A stretch of DNA of 64,000 bases from Pantoea sp. Mb-10. GTDB lineage: Bacteria > Pseudomonadota > Gammaproteobacteria > Enterobacterales > Enterobacteriaceae. Shown here in pieces: positions 26,064 through 35,348 of the stretch (position 1 is its first letter; the number at the start of each line of letters is the position of its first letter). The stretch is from assembly GCF_021272205.1 (NCBI RefSeq), contig NZ_JAJSDX010000005.1, positions 310,001 to 374,000 on the forward strand, written 5' to 3'. A program made the translations under genes and the position numbers. The notes beneath the pieces are model-generated. The model was not told the origin of the DNA. It made no database searches and was given only the letters and a program-made list of their open reading frames with translations.

Positions 26064-26507
26064 ATGTCGAAAAAACGCTGGCTAGGTCTGCTGTTGGCGC
26101 TGATAGCCACCTGGGCCGGGCTGAAACCCCATTTAGGCTCACACGCGCCCGTTCATCCTGGCGCCCTTGCATCCTTTACCGAGCCGCACGCCGTTGCGCG
26201 CTGGATTACGCTGCACCATCAGCTGCCCGAGGGCTATATCACCAAAAGCCAGGCGCGTCGTCAGGGATGGGATCCGGCCAAAGGCAATCTGTGTGAGGTG
26301 CTGCCGGGGCGCGCTATTGGCGGCGATCGCTTTAGCAACCGCGAACACCGTCTGCCGATGCAGGCGGGGCGGCAGTGGTATGAAGCCGATGTGAATTACG
26401 ACTGCGGACGGCGCGACGCCGACCGGCTGCTCTACTCGTCCGATGGGCTCATCTTCCTCACCACCGATCACTACCGCAGTTTTCAGCCAGTAAACGCACG
26501 GCCTTGA
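26064..26507 (+). CDS. Secreted barnase-type ribonuclease
   Basis: This 147-residue protein has an N-terminal hydrophobic signal (KKRWLGLLLALIATWAGL, residues 3-20) and a domain strikingly like barnase. It carries LPEGYITKSQARRQGWDPAKGN, IGGDRFSNREHRLP, WYEADVNYDCGRRDADRLLYSS and TTDHYRSF (segments given in part). The catalytic Glu (in EADVNY), both Arg (GRRDADR) and His (TTDHY) are present, so an active guanyl-preferring RNase exported from the cell is predicted. I find no barstar-like inhibitor gene beside it; the neighbours are rarA and srfC. A cytoplasmic inhibitor may be encoded elsewhere. Roles could be nutrient scavenging or competition. Confidence 0.88.
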   Translation: MSKKRWLGLLLALIATWAGLKPHLGSHAPVHPGALASFTEPHAVARWITLHHQLPEGYITKSQARRQGWDPAKGNLCEVLPGRAIGGDRFSNREHRLPMQAGRQWYEADVNYDCGRRDADRLLYSSDGLIFLTTDHYRSFQPVNARP

Positions 26508-26586
26508 CGATACCCGCGCACGCGTTGAGGTGCGCAATGGGCGTGGCGCCGCGCCAACGTGCACGCGACGCTTAGTGTGAAGGAGC

Positions 26587-28950
26587 TTACGCGTGCAGCG
26601 GCAGGATCAGCATGGTCAATGTTTGACGGGCGCTGGCGGGCAAATCGCCGCCGCCGGTGTAGCCATTGTTCTCAACAATCACCGAGTTTAACCCCACCAG
26701 CCAGTCATAGATGTAATAGGCCGTGTGATTCGCGGGTGCCGCCGACAGGCGCGTCAGACGCTGCCCGGCAGAGAAATTGACGCTCGGCGCGGGCGGCCGG
26801 GCAAAAATCGGTTGTCCACGGTTTACCCGGCTCTCGGGACGCTCGCTTTCCGGACGCTGTAAAAAGCCCAGCCAGGCAACAAAATCGCCCAGTACCGTCA
26901 TCGCGCGTGACACTTGACGATCGGTACGCGCGTCGTGGGCGCTGGCCTGCGCATCCGGTTCGTTGAGCGCCTGCTGCAATTTTTGCAGCACGTTAAGGCG
27001 GAAACTGGCGGTGATCAACTCCTCAACCAGCAGCTCCAGGGTGGGTTTATCCACATTCAGCAGCGCCAGCAGGCTGCGGCTCTCCGGCAGCTGGCGCAGA
27101 TGCTCAAGCCACAGGGAAAACACCTGCTGCGGGAACTGCTGATCGCGCTGGCCACCGCCGTGGCGTGGCTCCGCGGGCGCTACCGGCTGGTCGTTGAACA
27201 GGTCAAACTCAAAGCCGATGCCAAAATAGCTCTCTTCCGCCGCTGCGGGACTTTTGCTGCTGGAGAGGGCGGCGCTGCCGCTGCTCAGCCACAGCTGGCG
27301 CACCGCTTCGCGAGACGGCTGCAGCCGTTCGAGCAGTTCGCCGTGCAGGCCGGTGCGGTGTTGCAGGCATTTTAGTAAGGTGTCAGCGATGATTTGCTTG
27401 CGCGCGGCCTGTTCGGGCGTCGCGCTGGCTTCGGTCCACGGTTGCAGGCGCGCCACCAATTTTTGCTGCAGGCTGCTTAACTGCTGCGCCAGCCGATCGC
27501 GCCTGGCCTCGGGCTGCATCTCGTCCTGCAGCCAGGCCCCCATGCGATCCACGCCCGCGCGATCCAGCGCCAGCATCGACCCCCACGTCTGTCCCGGCTG
27601 ACCCAGCTGACGCTGTACCGCTTCGTCCACGTTGATCTGCTGATGACGCGCGTCGTGCGGCGTGATAGCCCAAATCAGGCGCGGTTTTTCACCGCCGTTG
27701 GGGATGCTCTGATGCAGATGCCACTCGCGCAAGGCGCTGGCGGCCCTCTCTGCATCTTGACGCTGGCTGGCTGCGGTGCAAATCAGCATCAAATCGATGC
27801 CCTGACGCGCGGCGTAAAAACCGGGCAGCAGGGCGCGTTTCTGTTCCAGCAGCGTGGCGCGCAGCGGATCGCGCCGCTGCAAGGCGGCACGGTCCTGCTG
27901 GTGTTCCGCATCGGCAGGCGTGCCGGGCGCGGGCAGCTCCAGCATATCCGCATCGTCATACAACGCCTGACGCGGCGTGGAGCCGAGCGGAATGGTGATC
28001 TCCAGCGTCAGCAGGGCCAGCCAGCCCAGCGGCACCGCCTGCGGTTTACTGATGCGGTTGGCCACCACCGGACAGACTTCAATCATCTCCTGCAGGTCGG
28101 CCTCGCTGCCGATCAGCTTTTCGGCGGGCAGCGCGGTGTCATCCACCAGCAAACTGAGCGGCGCCAGCAGGCGCGGTGCCTGACGCAGCTGGTGACGCAG
28201 ATGCATCAGCTGACGCAGGCTTTCGCTCAGCGCACGCTGGTTAGGCCACAGCAGCGCAAAAAGCTGTACGCGATCGTCCACGCTCAGCCACGGTGCCAGC
28301 TCCACCGCCTGCGGCCAAAAGTGCCGATCCAGGACGTCGGCATGGCGGTGCTGGCGGCGGCTCCAGGCCCACAGCGTGATCAGCGCATCGCTGTCCAGAC
28401 CGGGCTGCACCCCCTCCTGGCGATGGCGCTGCAGGCGCTGGATGGCGGCATCCATAGTGGCCGTATCCGGCTGCGCGTCAACGGTGGCGCTGGCCAGCAT
28501 CAGACGCAGCAGTTCGGCATCGCTGAGCAGCGTCATCTCTACAGGCCAAGCGCTGGATTGCGCCTCGCGGAGATGGCTGAAGCGCGTGGCGGTGGCAAAG
28601 TCGAGGTTGCCGGGATTGATTTGCTGAAAGTAGTTAACACTCTTGTCGCCCAGCTGGGCCAAAAGCTGCCCTTGCGCATCGCCGACCATTTCGCTGAGCA
28701 GCCAGGCTTTTCCCGCCTGTGACTGACCAAACAGCGCCAGCGTCACCGGACGCGCCAGCTGACGTGCCAGCGCATGGCTCTCCACGCGCGCGCGACGCAG
28801 CTGGAGGCGCAGCGTATCCGCCTCCAGCGCCAGGCGCGGGGCGTGTGCCTGATGGGTGTCAATCCAACCCAGCGCGCTGTCGAGGGTTTCCTGCATCAGG
28901 CTCAGACGCTTTGCCGGGGTGGCGGCGGTATTTTTCTTGGCCGTTCTCAT
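26587..28950 (-). CDS. srfC: SrfC-family protein with P-loop
   Basis: This 787-residue protein is the third gene of srfABC, annotated in enterobacteria as a putative virulence factor. A helical N-terminus (1-68) leads to VTLALFGQSQAGKAWLL (about 70-85), a Walker-A-like loop GQSQAGKA in which the usual Ser/Thr after Lys is Ala. Long helical segments with a Gln- and Arg-rich composition follow to the end. The start overlaps srfB's stop by four bases, so the two are coupled. It probably acts with SrfB, whose fold is actin/Hsp70-like. Literature links the operon to Salmonella SsrB control and to cytotoxic or cell-division effects, but the biochemical role is unsettled. Confidence 0.85.
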   Translation of the reverse strand: MRTAKKNTAATPAKRLSLMQETLDSALGWIDTHQAHAPRLALEADTLRLQLRRARVESHALARQLARPVTLALFGQSQAGKAWLLSEMVGDAQGQLLAQLGDKSVNYFQQINPGNLDFATATRFSHLREAQSSAWPVEMTLLSDAELLRLMLASATVDAQPDTATMDAAIQRLQRHRQEGVQPGLDSDALITLWAWSRRQHRHADVLDRHFWPQAVELAPWLSVDDRVQLFALLWPNQRALSESLRQLMHLRHQLRQAPRLLAPLSLLVDDTALPAEKLIGSEADLQEMIEVCPVVANRISKPQAVPLGWLALLTLEITIPLGSTPRQALYDDADMLELPAPGTPADAEHQQDRAALQRRDPLRATLLEQKRALLPGFYAARQGIDLMLICTAASQRQDAERAASALREWHLHQSIPNGGEKPRLIWAITPHDARHQQINVDEAVQRQLGQPGQTWGSMLALDRAGVDRMGAWLQDEMQPEARRDRLAQQLSSLQQKLVARLQPWTEASATPEQAARKQIIADTLLKCLQHRTGLHGELLERLQPSREAVRQLWLSSGSAALSSSKSPAAAEESYFGIGFEFDLFNDQPVAPAEPRHGGGQRDQQFPQQVFSLWLEHLRQLPESRSLLALLNVDKPTLELLVEELITASFRLNVLQKLQQALNEPDAQASAHDARTDRQVSRAMTVLGDFVAWLGFLQRPESERPESRVNRGQPIFARPPAPSVNFSAGQRLTRLSAAPANHTAYYIYDWLVGLNSVIVENNGYTGGGDLPASARQTLTMLILPLHA

Positions 28951-31919
28951 CGTTTACAGACGCTCCCGCTGTCGATCCAATATTGGGCGTTGGCATTGCC
29001 GGTAGCCGACAGCGTATTCAATTTCAAACTTAACTGCGACAGCGGCACGCGCGTACCGTCGTCCAGTCGGGCATCGCTCAGCACCAGCCGCTCAGGGCCG
29101 GCATGGTCTGGGCCGGGCTCGACCGCCAGCTTAATGCGCAGCACGCTTTCGCCCGCCACTTTACGCGCCAGCTGCGGATCGGTGATGCTCAGGCTATACA
29201 GCGGCGACGCGGGCCAGCGATCGTTGTCGAGCTGGCGGAAGCCCAGGCAGACGTTGCCGCGAATGCGGAAGCTGCTTTTGCGATCCAGCGCAAAGCTCTC
29301 GCTGTCGAGGTCAATTTCGCTGTAGCACAAATTATCGTCGCTCAACGTGGCGGTCTCATCCAGCACGCCAAGATAGCGGATCGTGGAGTAGGGTTCAAAG
29401 TCCCCGGCGCGGAACCAGAAGCTGCTCAGACGCAGATCCAGCGCCAGCAGGCACAACATCGCGCCCACGGCGGCGGTGGATTTGGGATTATCAATGCGGC
29501 CCAGTTTGTTAAAGGGATACCAGTCGCTGGTGTGATAGCCCTCCAGCGACAGGATGCGGCTGCCAGGCAGCGGCTGCAGATGACGCACCAGCGCCTGGAC
29601 GCCCGGGAAGCGCGACGGGCGCCCGGTAAGCAGCAGCACATCGCACTGATAGAGCGATACCACTTCACACATGGCGCGCAGCGCCGGGATGATCGCCATG
29701 CGGTGCTGCAAGAATTCGCCATGTAGCTGCGCCATGCTCACCACCAGCGGCACCTCCAGCAGGTCAAAGCGCGTGGTGCCGCCGAGGGTGCGCTGAATCT
29801 CGCCGTTAACAAATGCCAGCACGCTGCTGGCCGGTTTCTGCGGCACCAGTTCGCCAAACAGCGCATTGATCTCGCTGTGGCTGTCGAGCGGGTCCCACGT
29901 CTCGTAGCGCTCAAGCACCGCTTGCGCCAGGGGAATAAACAGCTGCAGCGTCACCTGTTGGCGCAGTGTGGCCTGACCGTCCATACGGCTGTCATGGCCA
30001 AACAGTTTGTTCATTAGCGGCTCGGCCAGCGTCAGTCCGGCCTTTTGCAGGCTCTGCTGCAGCGCCGGTAAAATCCACAGTTGGATCACGTCCAGCAGAA
30101 TGTCATCGCCCGCGACTTTAAAGCCTTCGCGGAACAGCAGGCGCGGCGTGATTTTCACGTTGTTGCCCTGACCGTCATCCAAACGGTAGTGGGTGATGGC
30201 TAAGTCCGTGGTGCCGCCGCCGATATCAATGGAGGCAATACGCAGGCTCTTGCCCGCGAGCTCATCCGCGTCGCGCGGGCGATCGGGACGCGCCATGCTG
30301 CTAAAGAAATCTTCTGCGCGACCGGCAAAATTCACCTGCGTTTCGTTAAACAGCCATACCATCTGACCGCAGGTGGCTTCATCCCACTCCATTTGCACAT
30401 CCGGCACGGGGCGGCGGCTTGTCGCCTGCTCCTCCGGCGTGAAAGGCGTCTCCGCAGGATGCCAACCTTCGGCTTTCCACACCAAAGCGATCGCTTCCTG
30501 CATACGGCGACGGAAAATCTCGCGCTCGGGCTTCGGCATGGCGGAAGGCAGCGTCAGGATCACATGGCGCAGCTGGCGTGGGGCCTGGCTCTGCGGCATG
30601 CGCGCGCGCTGCGCGGCGCTGTTCATCTGCATCATTGCCTGCGCCAGCAGTTCACACAGCATAAAAGTCATCAGCGAACTACGGCTGTAGCTGGCGGAAA
30701 ACACCGGCAGGCGCTCGTCGGCGGGCAGCGCGTGCAGCGGCTGACCTTCATCGTTCAGTAACAGGGTAAAGGGCAGCGCGGTGGCAGCGGGTTCGTCGCT
30801 GCTGCCGCTGGCGTTGAAACGCCAGCCCGGCTGATAGCGGGCTTCATCCCACAAATAGCGGCGCGGGCTGGAGAGCCCGGTGCTGCCTTCGGTGCCGGCG
30901 CGCTGCAGCGCCAGGCGGCTGGCTTCGCGGCCAACGCGCGTGAGCGAGGGCCACATAAAGGCATTTTCCCGGCCGCTCTCCAGCGAAAAATTGGCTTTGC
31001 CAAAGCGCGGTTCGGCAAATTCCACGCGGCTGTCAAACAGCTCGTTATAGACTTTGTGCGGCTCAGAGAGATCGCGCAGCTGCAGCTCATAGGTTTGACG
31101 CAGCCCGTTGCTCTCTTCGGCATGATCTTCCACCAAAATACCGCAGGTGTGTGAGTTACCGACGTCCAGAATGATATCGACGTTGACCGCTGGGGTTTGC
31201 AGTGACGTGGCCTGAATCACGATCTCGGCCAGATCGAGCTGTTCGCCCAGCAGCTCCAGAATATTCAGGTAGTGGGCCTGATACTCAAATTCCCGCAGCG
31301 CCTGGTTGATTGCCTGCTCGCGGCGCGATTCCAGCGCGGTCACTTGCTGAGCAAACGTTTCGCGCAGCCAGCCGTCAACCCACGTGTGATCAAGAAATTC
31401 GCCCAGCTCATAGTTATGCCAGGCCAGCGCGAAGCTCACGCCGTTTTGTGCATCCGCCTTGCTCAAGCCGTGCTGCTCACCGCCGTCTTGCTCCGCCACC
31501 AGGCGCGTATCAAAGGCGAGGGTGATGCGGTGCGTGTTGCCTGCGGCATCCGGCTGTGACAGCGGTGCCAGGTGCAGCCGCGCCCAGTTATCCGGGCCGC
31601 CAATAAAGCGGCGGCCGCTGGTGCAGCGCAGCACCGGCAGGGGCAGCCACTGGTGCGCCAGCAGCGTCAGCGAATCGGCAAGGGCGATATCCGATTCGGG
31701 GCGCACCACTTCCGCTGCGCCACCGTCTTCCGGGTAGAGCAGGAACTTTCCGCTGTTGCCATCAACGTGCAGGCGCAGCAGCGGGCCGTTGGCGGTCTGG
31801 CGCACAAACTGGCGACGCGCCTGAAGCGCCGGTAAGCGCAGGCCAAAATCGAGAAACTGCACGCCGCTGTCTTCAATCAGCGTGATTTTCTGTTTGTCAT
31901 CGATGAGGGGTGCCAACAT
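28947..31919 (-). CDS. srfB: SrfB-family protein, actin/Hsp70-like ATPase fold
   Basis: This 990-residue protein has an N-terminal region LAPLIDDKQKITLIEDSG. The middle holds VDIILDVGNSHTCGILVED (about residues 247-265), a phosphate-1-like loop. The second nucleotide loop IASIDIGGGTTDLAITHY is at about 558-575, and a further conserved block YQCDVLLLTGRPSRFPG at about 755-771. Together these are the ATP-binding elements of the actin/Hsp70/FtsA superfamily, though the protein is much longer. It is cytoplasmic, with no signal. It is flanked by membrane-anchored SrfA (2 bases upstream) and SrfC (4-base overlap), suggesting a complex of all three. The role is unknown. Confidence 0.87.
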   Translation of the reverse strand: MLAPLIDDKQKITLIEDSGVQFLDFGLRLPALQARRQFVRQTANGPLLRLHVDGNSGKFLLYPEDGGAAEVVRPESDIALADSLTLLAHQWLPLPVLRCTSGRRFIGGPDNWARLHLAPLSQPDAAGNTHRITLAFDTRLVAEQDGGEQHGLSKADAQNGVSFALAWHNYELGEFLDHTWVDGWLRETFAQQVTALESRREQAINQALREFEYQAHYLNILELLGEQLDLAEIVIQATSLQTPAVNVDIILDVGNSHTCGILVEDHAEESNGLRQTYELQLRDLSEPHKVYNELFDSRVEFAEPRFGKANFSLESGRENAFMWPSLTRVGREASRLALQRAGTEGSTGLSSPRRYLWDEARYQPGWRFNASGSSDEPAATALPFTLLLNDEGQPLHALPADERLPVFSASYSRSSLMTFMLCELLAQAMMQMNSAAQRARMPQSQAPRQLRHVILTLPSAMPKPEREIFRRRMQEAIALVWKAEGWHPAETPFTPEEQATSRRPVPDVQMEWDEATCGQMVWLFNETQVNFAGRAEDFFSSMARPDRPRDADELAGKSLRIASIDIGGGTTDLAITHYRLDDGQGNNVKITPRLLFREGFKVAGDDILLDVIQLWILPALQQSLQKAGLTLAEPLMNKLFGHDSRMDGQATLRQQVTLQLFIPLAQAVLERYETWDPLDSHSEINALFGELVPQKPASSVLAFVNGEIQRTLGGTTRFDLLEVPLVVSMAQLHGEFLQHRMAIIPALRAMCEVVSLYQCDVLLLTGRPSRFPGVQALVRHLQPLPGSRILSLEGYHTSDWYPFNKLGRIDNPKSTAAVGAMLCLLALDLRLSSFWFRAGDFEPYSTIRYLGVLDETATLSDDNLCYSEIDLDSESFALDRKSSFRIRGNVCLGFRQLDNDRWPASPLYSLSITDPQLARKVAGESVLRIKLAVEPGPDHAGPERLVLSDARLDDGTRVPLSQLSLKLNTLSATGNANAQYWIDSGSVCKR

Positions 31920-31921
31920 GG

Positions 31922-33286
31922 TTACTTACTCTCACGCTTAATCGTCAACGGGAAGACCTGATCGGCGCCGTACTGCGCCGTACAACTGGCGATACCGTCG
32001 CCAGCCTTGCACACCAATTCCGGCATGCGGTAGCGCGACTTGTCGCTGCAGGTGGCGGTATAGCGGCTGCGTACCACCATGGTGCCTTCCACGGTCATGG
32101 CGGCGGTCACATCCGCTTTACAGCGAATATTATCGCCTTGGGTGATCATGGCGGTGCCTTTGCCGTTGCGCAGCTGGTAGCGCAGGCTCGGTGGCTTACC
32201 GGTGGGGAGATTAGTCTGACGCAGCACCACGCGCCAGGTGCCGTTGATAAATTTCACCGAGCCAATGCGGGCATCATCGGCGGTCATCACCAGGTCGTCC
32301 GGTTTGGCCGGTTCGGTGTGCTCCGCCACGATTGCTGCAGGCGACGCGGGAGGCGTTACCGGCGTCGCCGCGGCCGTTGCCGTCGCGATAACGCTGGCCG
32401 GTTTTTGCGGCAGGGTGGCGGCCAGTTTGCTTACCGGTGGCAGTGTGACAGCGCGCGCGGGCACGCTCTGCTGTGCCGCTGGCGACGGCGATGGCGGGGC
32501 AGACGTCGGGGCCTGATGCAGCCACCAGGCCACACCGGCGGCGACGGCGGCGGCGACCGGCAGTAACAGCAGCAGCGGACGCGCAGGGTGCGGTCGCGGT
32601 GCATGGGTGGCTTGCGGTAACGGTTCCGGCACCAATGCGGGCGTTTCCGGTTCGGGCGCGGGCTCAGGCTCAGGCTGCGGTTCAGGCGCGGGCGCGGCAG
32701 CGGCCGGCGGGATCTCAATCAGTGGTGCAATGATCGGCGCGACGCTGATAGGGGCCGGGATCGGCGCGGCTGGCTCAGCGAGCAGCGGCGGTAGCGCCTC
32801 CTCCAGGGTGTCGCGCAGGCAGGCTAGCGCATCATCACGCGTGCGCGCCTGCGGATCCACAAACCCCCAAAAGGTGATCACCGGTTTGCCATTGACCAGA
32901 TAGACATATTGCTGATCCGGGAATTGCAGCGTTTTGCCCAACAGCGCGCCAAACAGCCGCATGGCGGGGTTGTCCGCTTCGCGTGCGCGCAGACTCAGGG
33001 CCAGTAAATCTTCCTGGTTGAGGCTCAGCAGCGCCAGCGCGTCGCGGCGCTCGTGGTCGCTGCCCGCCAGCCAGGATTTCACTTTGCCCTGAAACGGCGC
33101 ATACCAGTCAAGGCGGTCACCGCGCTCGTTAGCCTGCGGAATAGCCAGACACTCGGCGAGCCCAGTGTGGCCGCGTAAGCGCAGCGTTTCACGGATTTGC
33201 AGCGCAGAGCTCCAGACGGGCTGACCGTTTTCACCCAGTGCCAGTAATGCGTCCAGATTGCCGCTACGCAGAAAAGTTTTTGCCAC
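31922..33286 (-). CDS. srfA: SrfA-family protein, single membrane anchor
   Basis: This 454-residue protein begins with a cytoplasmic domain (about 1-190: AKTFLRSGNLDALLALGENGQPVW onwards, in part). A Pro/Glu-rich linker (about 200-255, PEPQPEPEPAPEPE) and one membrane helix (LLLLLPVAAAVAAGVAWWL, about 265-283) follow, then a second Pro/Ala-rich linker. A periplasmic domain (about 350-454) has four Cys suited to disulphides (RCKADV, ATCSDKSR, LVCKAGDG, ASCTAQYG). The start is GTG at 33286, six bases after AAGGG; the longer in-frame extension has no ribosome site. It is the first gene of srfABC, and would tether SrfB/SrfC to the inner membrane. Confidence 0.82.
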   Translation of the reverse strand: MAKTFLRSGNLDALLALGENGQPVWSSALQIRETLRLRGHTGLAECLAIPQANERGDRLDWYAPFQGKVKSWLAGSDHERRDALALLSLNQEDLLALSLRAREADNPAMRLFGALLGKTLQFPDQQYVYLVNGKPVITFWGFVDPQARTRDDALACLRDTLEEALPPLLAEPAAPIPAPISVAPIIAPLIEIPPAAAAPAPEPQPEPEPAPEPETPALVPEPLPQATHAPRPHPARPLLLLLPVAAAVAAGVAWWLHQAPTSAPPSPSPAAQQSVPARAVTLPPVSKLAATLPQKPASVIATATAAATPVTPPASPAAIVAEHTEPAKPDDLVMTADDARIGSVKFINGTWRVVLRQTNLPTGKPPSLRYQLRNGKGTAMITQGDNIRCKADVTAAMTVEGTMVVRSRYTATCSDKSRYRMPELVCKAGDGIASCTAQYGADQVFPLTIKRESK

Positions 33287-33427
33287 TCGTTGGCCCTTAT
33301 CGGTGGTTATCGGAGGTGTGTGATTGGCGATAAAAGTGATCTTAAGCCAAATGCGCACCGATCAAACGGTGGATAAAAGGGGGAAAACAGGGCGTTTTTC
33401 CCGCCGTCGCGCAAAGCTGTTGAAATT

Positions 33428-34615
33428 TTAGCCGCGTCCACGCGGGTTAGATAGCTGCTGTACCAGCATACCGGCTACCAATCCCCAGAACGCCGAACCT
33501 ACGCCCAGCAGGCTAATACCGCTGGCCGTGAGGAGAAAGGCGATCAGTGCGCTGTCGCGGTGGGTGCTATCTTCCAGCGCCCGCTGCAGACTTGTTGCAA
33601 GCGTACCCAACAGCGCCAGGCCCGCCAGCGTGGCAATCAAAACCGGCGGCAAGGCGGTAAGCAGCAAGGCGAGCAGCGCGCCGGTGAAACCCGTGATGAG
33701 ATAGAACACGCCAGCAATCGCGGTCGCCATCCAGCGGCGCGCGGGGTTGGGGTCCACATCGTCTCCCATGCACACTGCGGCGGAGATCGCCGCAACGCAC
33801 ACGGAAAAGCCGCCAAACGGCGACAGCAGCAGGGCGACGAAGCCGGTCCAACCGGTCAGCGCCGACACTGGCGGCTGATAACCGTGCGCCTGCAAGGTGG
33901 CAATGCCCGGCGCATTCTGTGACGCCATCGTCACCAGAAAGTAGGGCACGCCCACGCCCAGCAGCGCTGCCACATTGAAGTGCGGCATAATAAAGTCAGG
34001 CACACTCAGCGCTGGCACCTGCGCCGGTAGGTGAATAGCGTGCTGGCCCAGCGCCACCACGATGCCCACCAGCAGCGCCAGCAGGATGGCAAAGCGCGGC
34101 AGCCGCCGCCGACTCAGCAGCCACGTCAAAATCATGCTGCCACACAGCGCGGCGTGGGTCTCCAGGCCGGTAAAGGTATGAAGACCAAAGCGCAGCAGGA
34201 TACCCGCCAGCATGGCCGCCGCGAGCGACGGTGGGATTACGCGCATGAGCCGCGCGAAGAGGCCGGTGATGCCGCTCAGCACAATCAGGGCGTTTGTCGC
34301 CACAAAGATGCCGATCACCTCGTTGAGGGTGAAGCCCTGAACGCTGGTGGCCAGCAGTGCGGCACCTGGCGTTGACCAGGCGGCGAGCACCGGCATTCGG
34401 GTCCACAGCGACAGTCCCAGCGAGGTAATGCCCATGGCAATGCCCAGCATTGACAGCCAGCCGCCGATTTGCACGGGCGTGGCGCCTGCGGCCTCTGCGG
34501 CTTGGTAGATGATGGCCGCGCTGCTGCTGTAGCCAATAAGCACGGCAACAAAACCCGACATCACCAAAGGAAATACGCGCGCAGGGCGCGCCAGGGAAGG
34601 CATCATACTCAACAT
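33428..34615 (-). CDS. benE: Benzoate/H+ symporter family transporter (YdcO-like)
   Basis: This 395-residue protein of the BenE family has about 12 hydrophobic segments. The opening is LVMSGFVAVLIGYSSSAAIIYQAA; family features such as LSPFGGFSVCVAAISAAVCMGDD (in part) follow. E. coli has the same pair, ydcO divergent from sutR (ydcN). The ATG 34615 is preferred to 34639 because the latter lies within a palindromic operator. Substrate assignment to benzoate is by family only; the neighbouring isochorismatase-like hydrolase and the SutR regulator (sulphur utilisation in E. coli) leave it open. Confidence 0.82.
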   Translation of the reverse strand: MLSMMPSLARPARVFPLVMSGFVAVLIGYSSSAAIIYQAAEAAGATPVQIGGWLSMLGIAMGITSLGLSLWTRMPVLAAWSTPGAALLATSVQGFTLNEVIGIFVATNALIVLSGITGLFARLMRVIPPSLAAAMLAGILLRFGLHTFTGLETHAALCGSMILTWLLSRRRLPRFAILLALLVGIVVALGQHAIHLPAQVPALSVPDFIMPHFNVAALLGVGVPYFLVTMASQNAPGIATLQAHGYQPPVSALTGWTGFVALLLSPFGGFSVCVAAISAAVCMGDDVDPNPARRWMATAIAGVFYLITGFTGALLALLLTALPPVLIATLAGLALLGTLATSLQRALEDSTHRDSALIAFLLTASGISLLGVGSAFWGLVAGMLVQQLSNPRGRG

Positions 34616-34620
34616 CTCGC

Positions 34621-34638
34621 TGTGCGTTATAGCGCACA
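34621..34638. promoter_or_regulatory. SutR-type operator, site 1
   Basis: TGTGCGTTATAGCGCACA: a perfect TGTGCG/CGCACA inverted repeat around TTATAG, adjoining the benE start. Site 2 at 34649-34666 repeats it with two changes in the left arm, 28 bases away. Confidence 0.75.
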
Positions 34639-34648
34639 TTGTGGCACG

Positions 34649-34666
34649 TGTATGTTATAGCGCACA
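34649..34666. promoter_or_regulatory. SutR-type operator, site 2
   Basis: TGTATGTTATAGCGCACA, sharing TTATAGCGCACA with site 1. The two sites fill the gap between the divergent benE and sutR-like genes and would repress or tune both. Confidence 0.7.
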
Positions 34667-34702
34667 AGTGCTACACTGGGCGTCATTCAGTCAGGAGCGT
34701 GC

Positions 34703-35248
34703 ATGGAACAGTTGCATCATTATCTCAGTCAGGCATTAAAACAGCTGCGGCAGGCCAACGGCTGGAGTTTAACACTGGCCGCTGAGCGCACCGGGGTCAG
34801 TAAAGCGATGCTTGGGCAGATTGAGCGCGGCGAATCCAGTCCCACCGTGGCGACGCTATGGAAAATCGCCACCGGCTTCAATGTGCCGTTCTCTTTTTTT
34901 GTGCATGACGTCAATCGCGCGTCGGGTGATGCAGTGGCGTTTTGCCAATCGAACGCGCAGATGCAGGTTAAACCGCTGCTGCCGTTCGATCCGGCGCTGC
35001 GTTTTGATCTGCTGGAAGTGACGCTGGCGGGCGGCGCGCAAAGCCACTCCTCCGCACATGAGCGTGGCGTGATTGAGCAGGTGGTGGTGCTGGAGGGGGA
35101 GCTGTTGCTGGGGCTGGCGGAAACCTGGCGGCGGCTTCAGGTTGGCGAAGCCTGGCAGTTCGCCGCGGATAAACCGCACAGTTACCGCAATCCCCTTGCG
35201 ACGCCGCTGCGCTTTCACAGTCTGATTCATTATCTTCCTCGCGCGTGA
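34703..35248 (+). CDS. sutR: XRE-cupin transcriptional regulator, SutR-like
   Basis: This 181-residue protein has an N-terminal XRE helix-turn-helix (WSLTLAAERTGVSKAMLGQIERGESSPTVATLWKIA in part, residues 21-56) and a C-terminal cupin sensor (about 110-178, with HSSAHERGVIEQVVVLEGEL and HSYRNP). The HTH is very close to that of E. coli SutR (YdcN), and the divergent transporter gene is the E. coli arrangement too. The ATG follows CAGGAG. It likely binds the two TTATAGCGCACA sites at 34621-34666. The cupin ligand is unknown. Confidence 0.85.
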   Translation: MEQLHHYLSQALKQLRQANGWSLTLAAERTGVSKAMLGQIERGESSPTVATLWKIATGFNVPFSFFVHDVNRASGDAVAFCQSNAQMQVKPLLPFDPALRFDLLEVTLAGGAQSHSSAHERGVIEQVVVLEGELLLGLAETWRRLQVGEAWQFAADKPHSYRNPLATPLRFHSLIHYLPRA

Positions 35249-35348
35249 GCGTAATTACATTTTGATACCAAGGCTCACTGTCGTGTTTGCTTTGTGATTC
35301 CTATACTTACGCGCTGCATTCTCACCCCAAATTTTGAGAGGAAACACC

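Noticed and set aside
27643..28722. 359-codon open frame opposite srfC
   Set aside because: It is antisense to a clear srfC gene in GC-rich DNA; the composition (Gln, Arg, His-rich) is typical of a shadow frame and no ribosome site precedes it.
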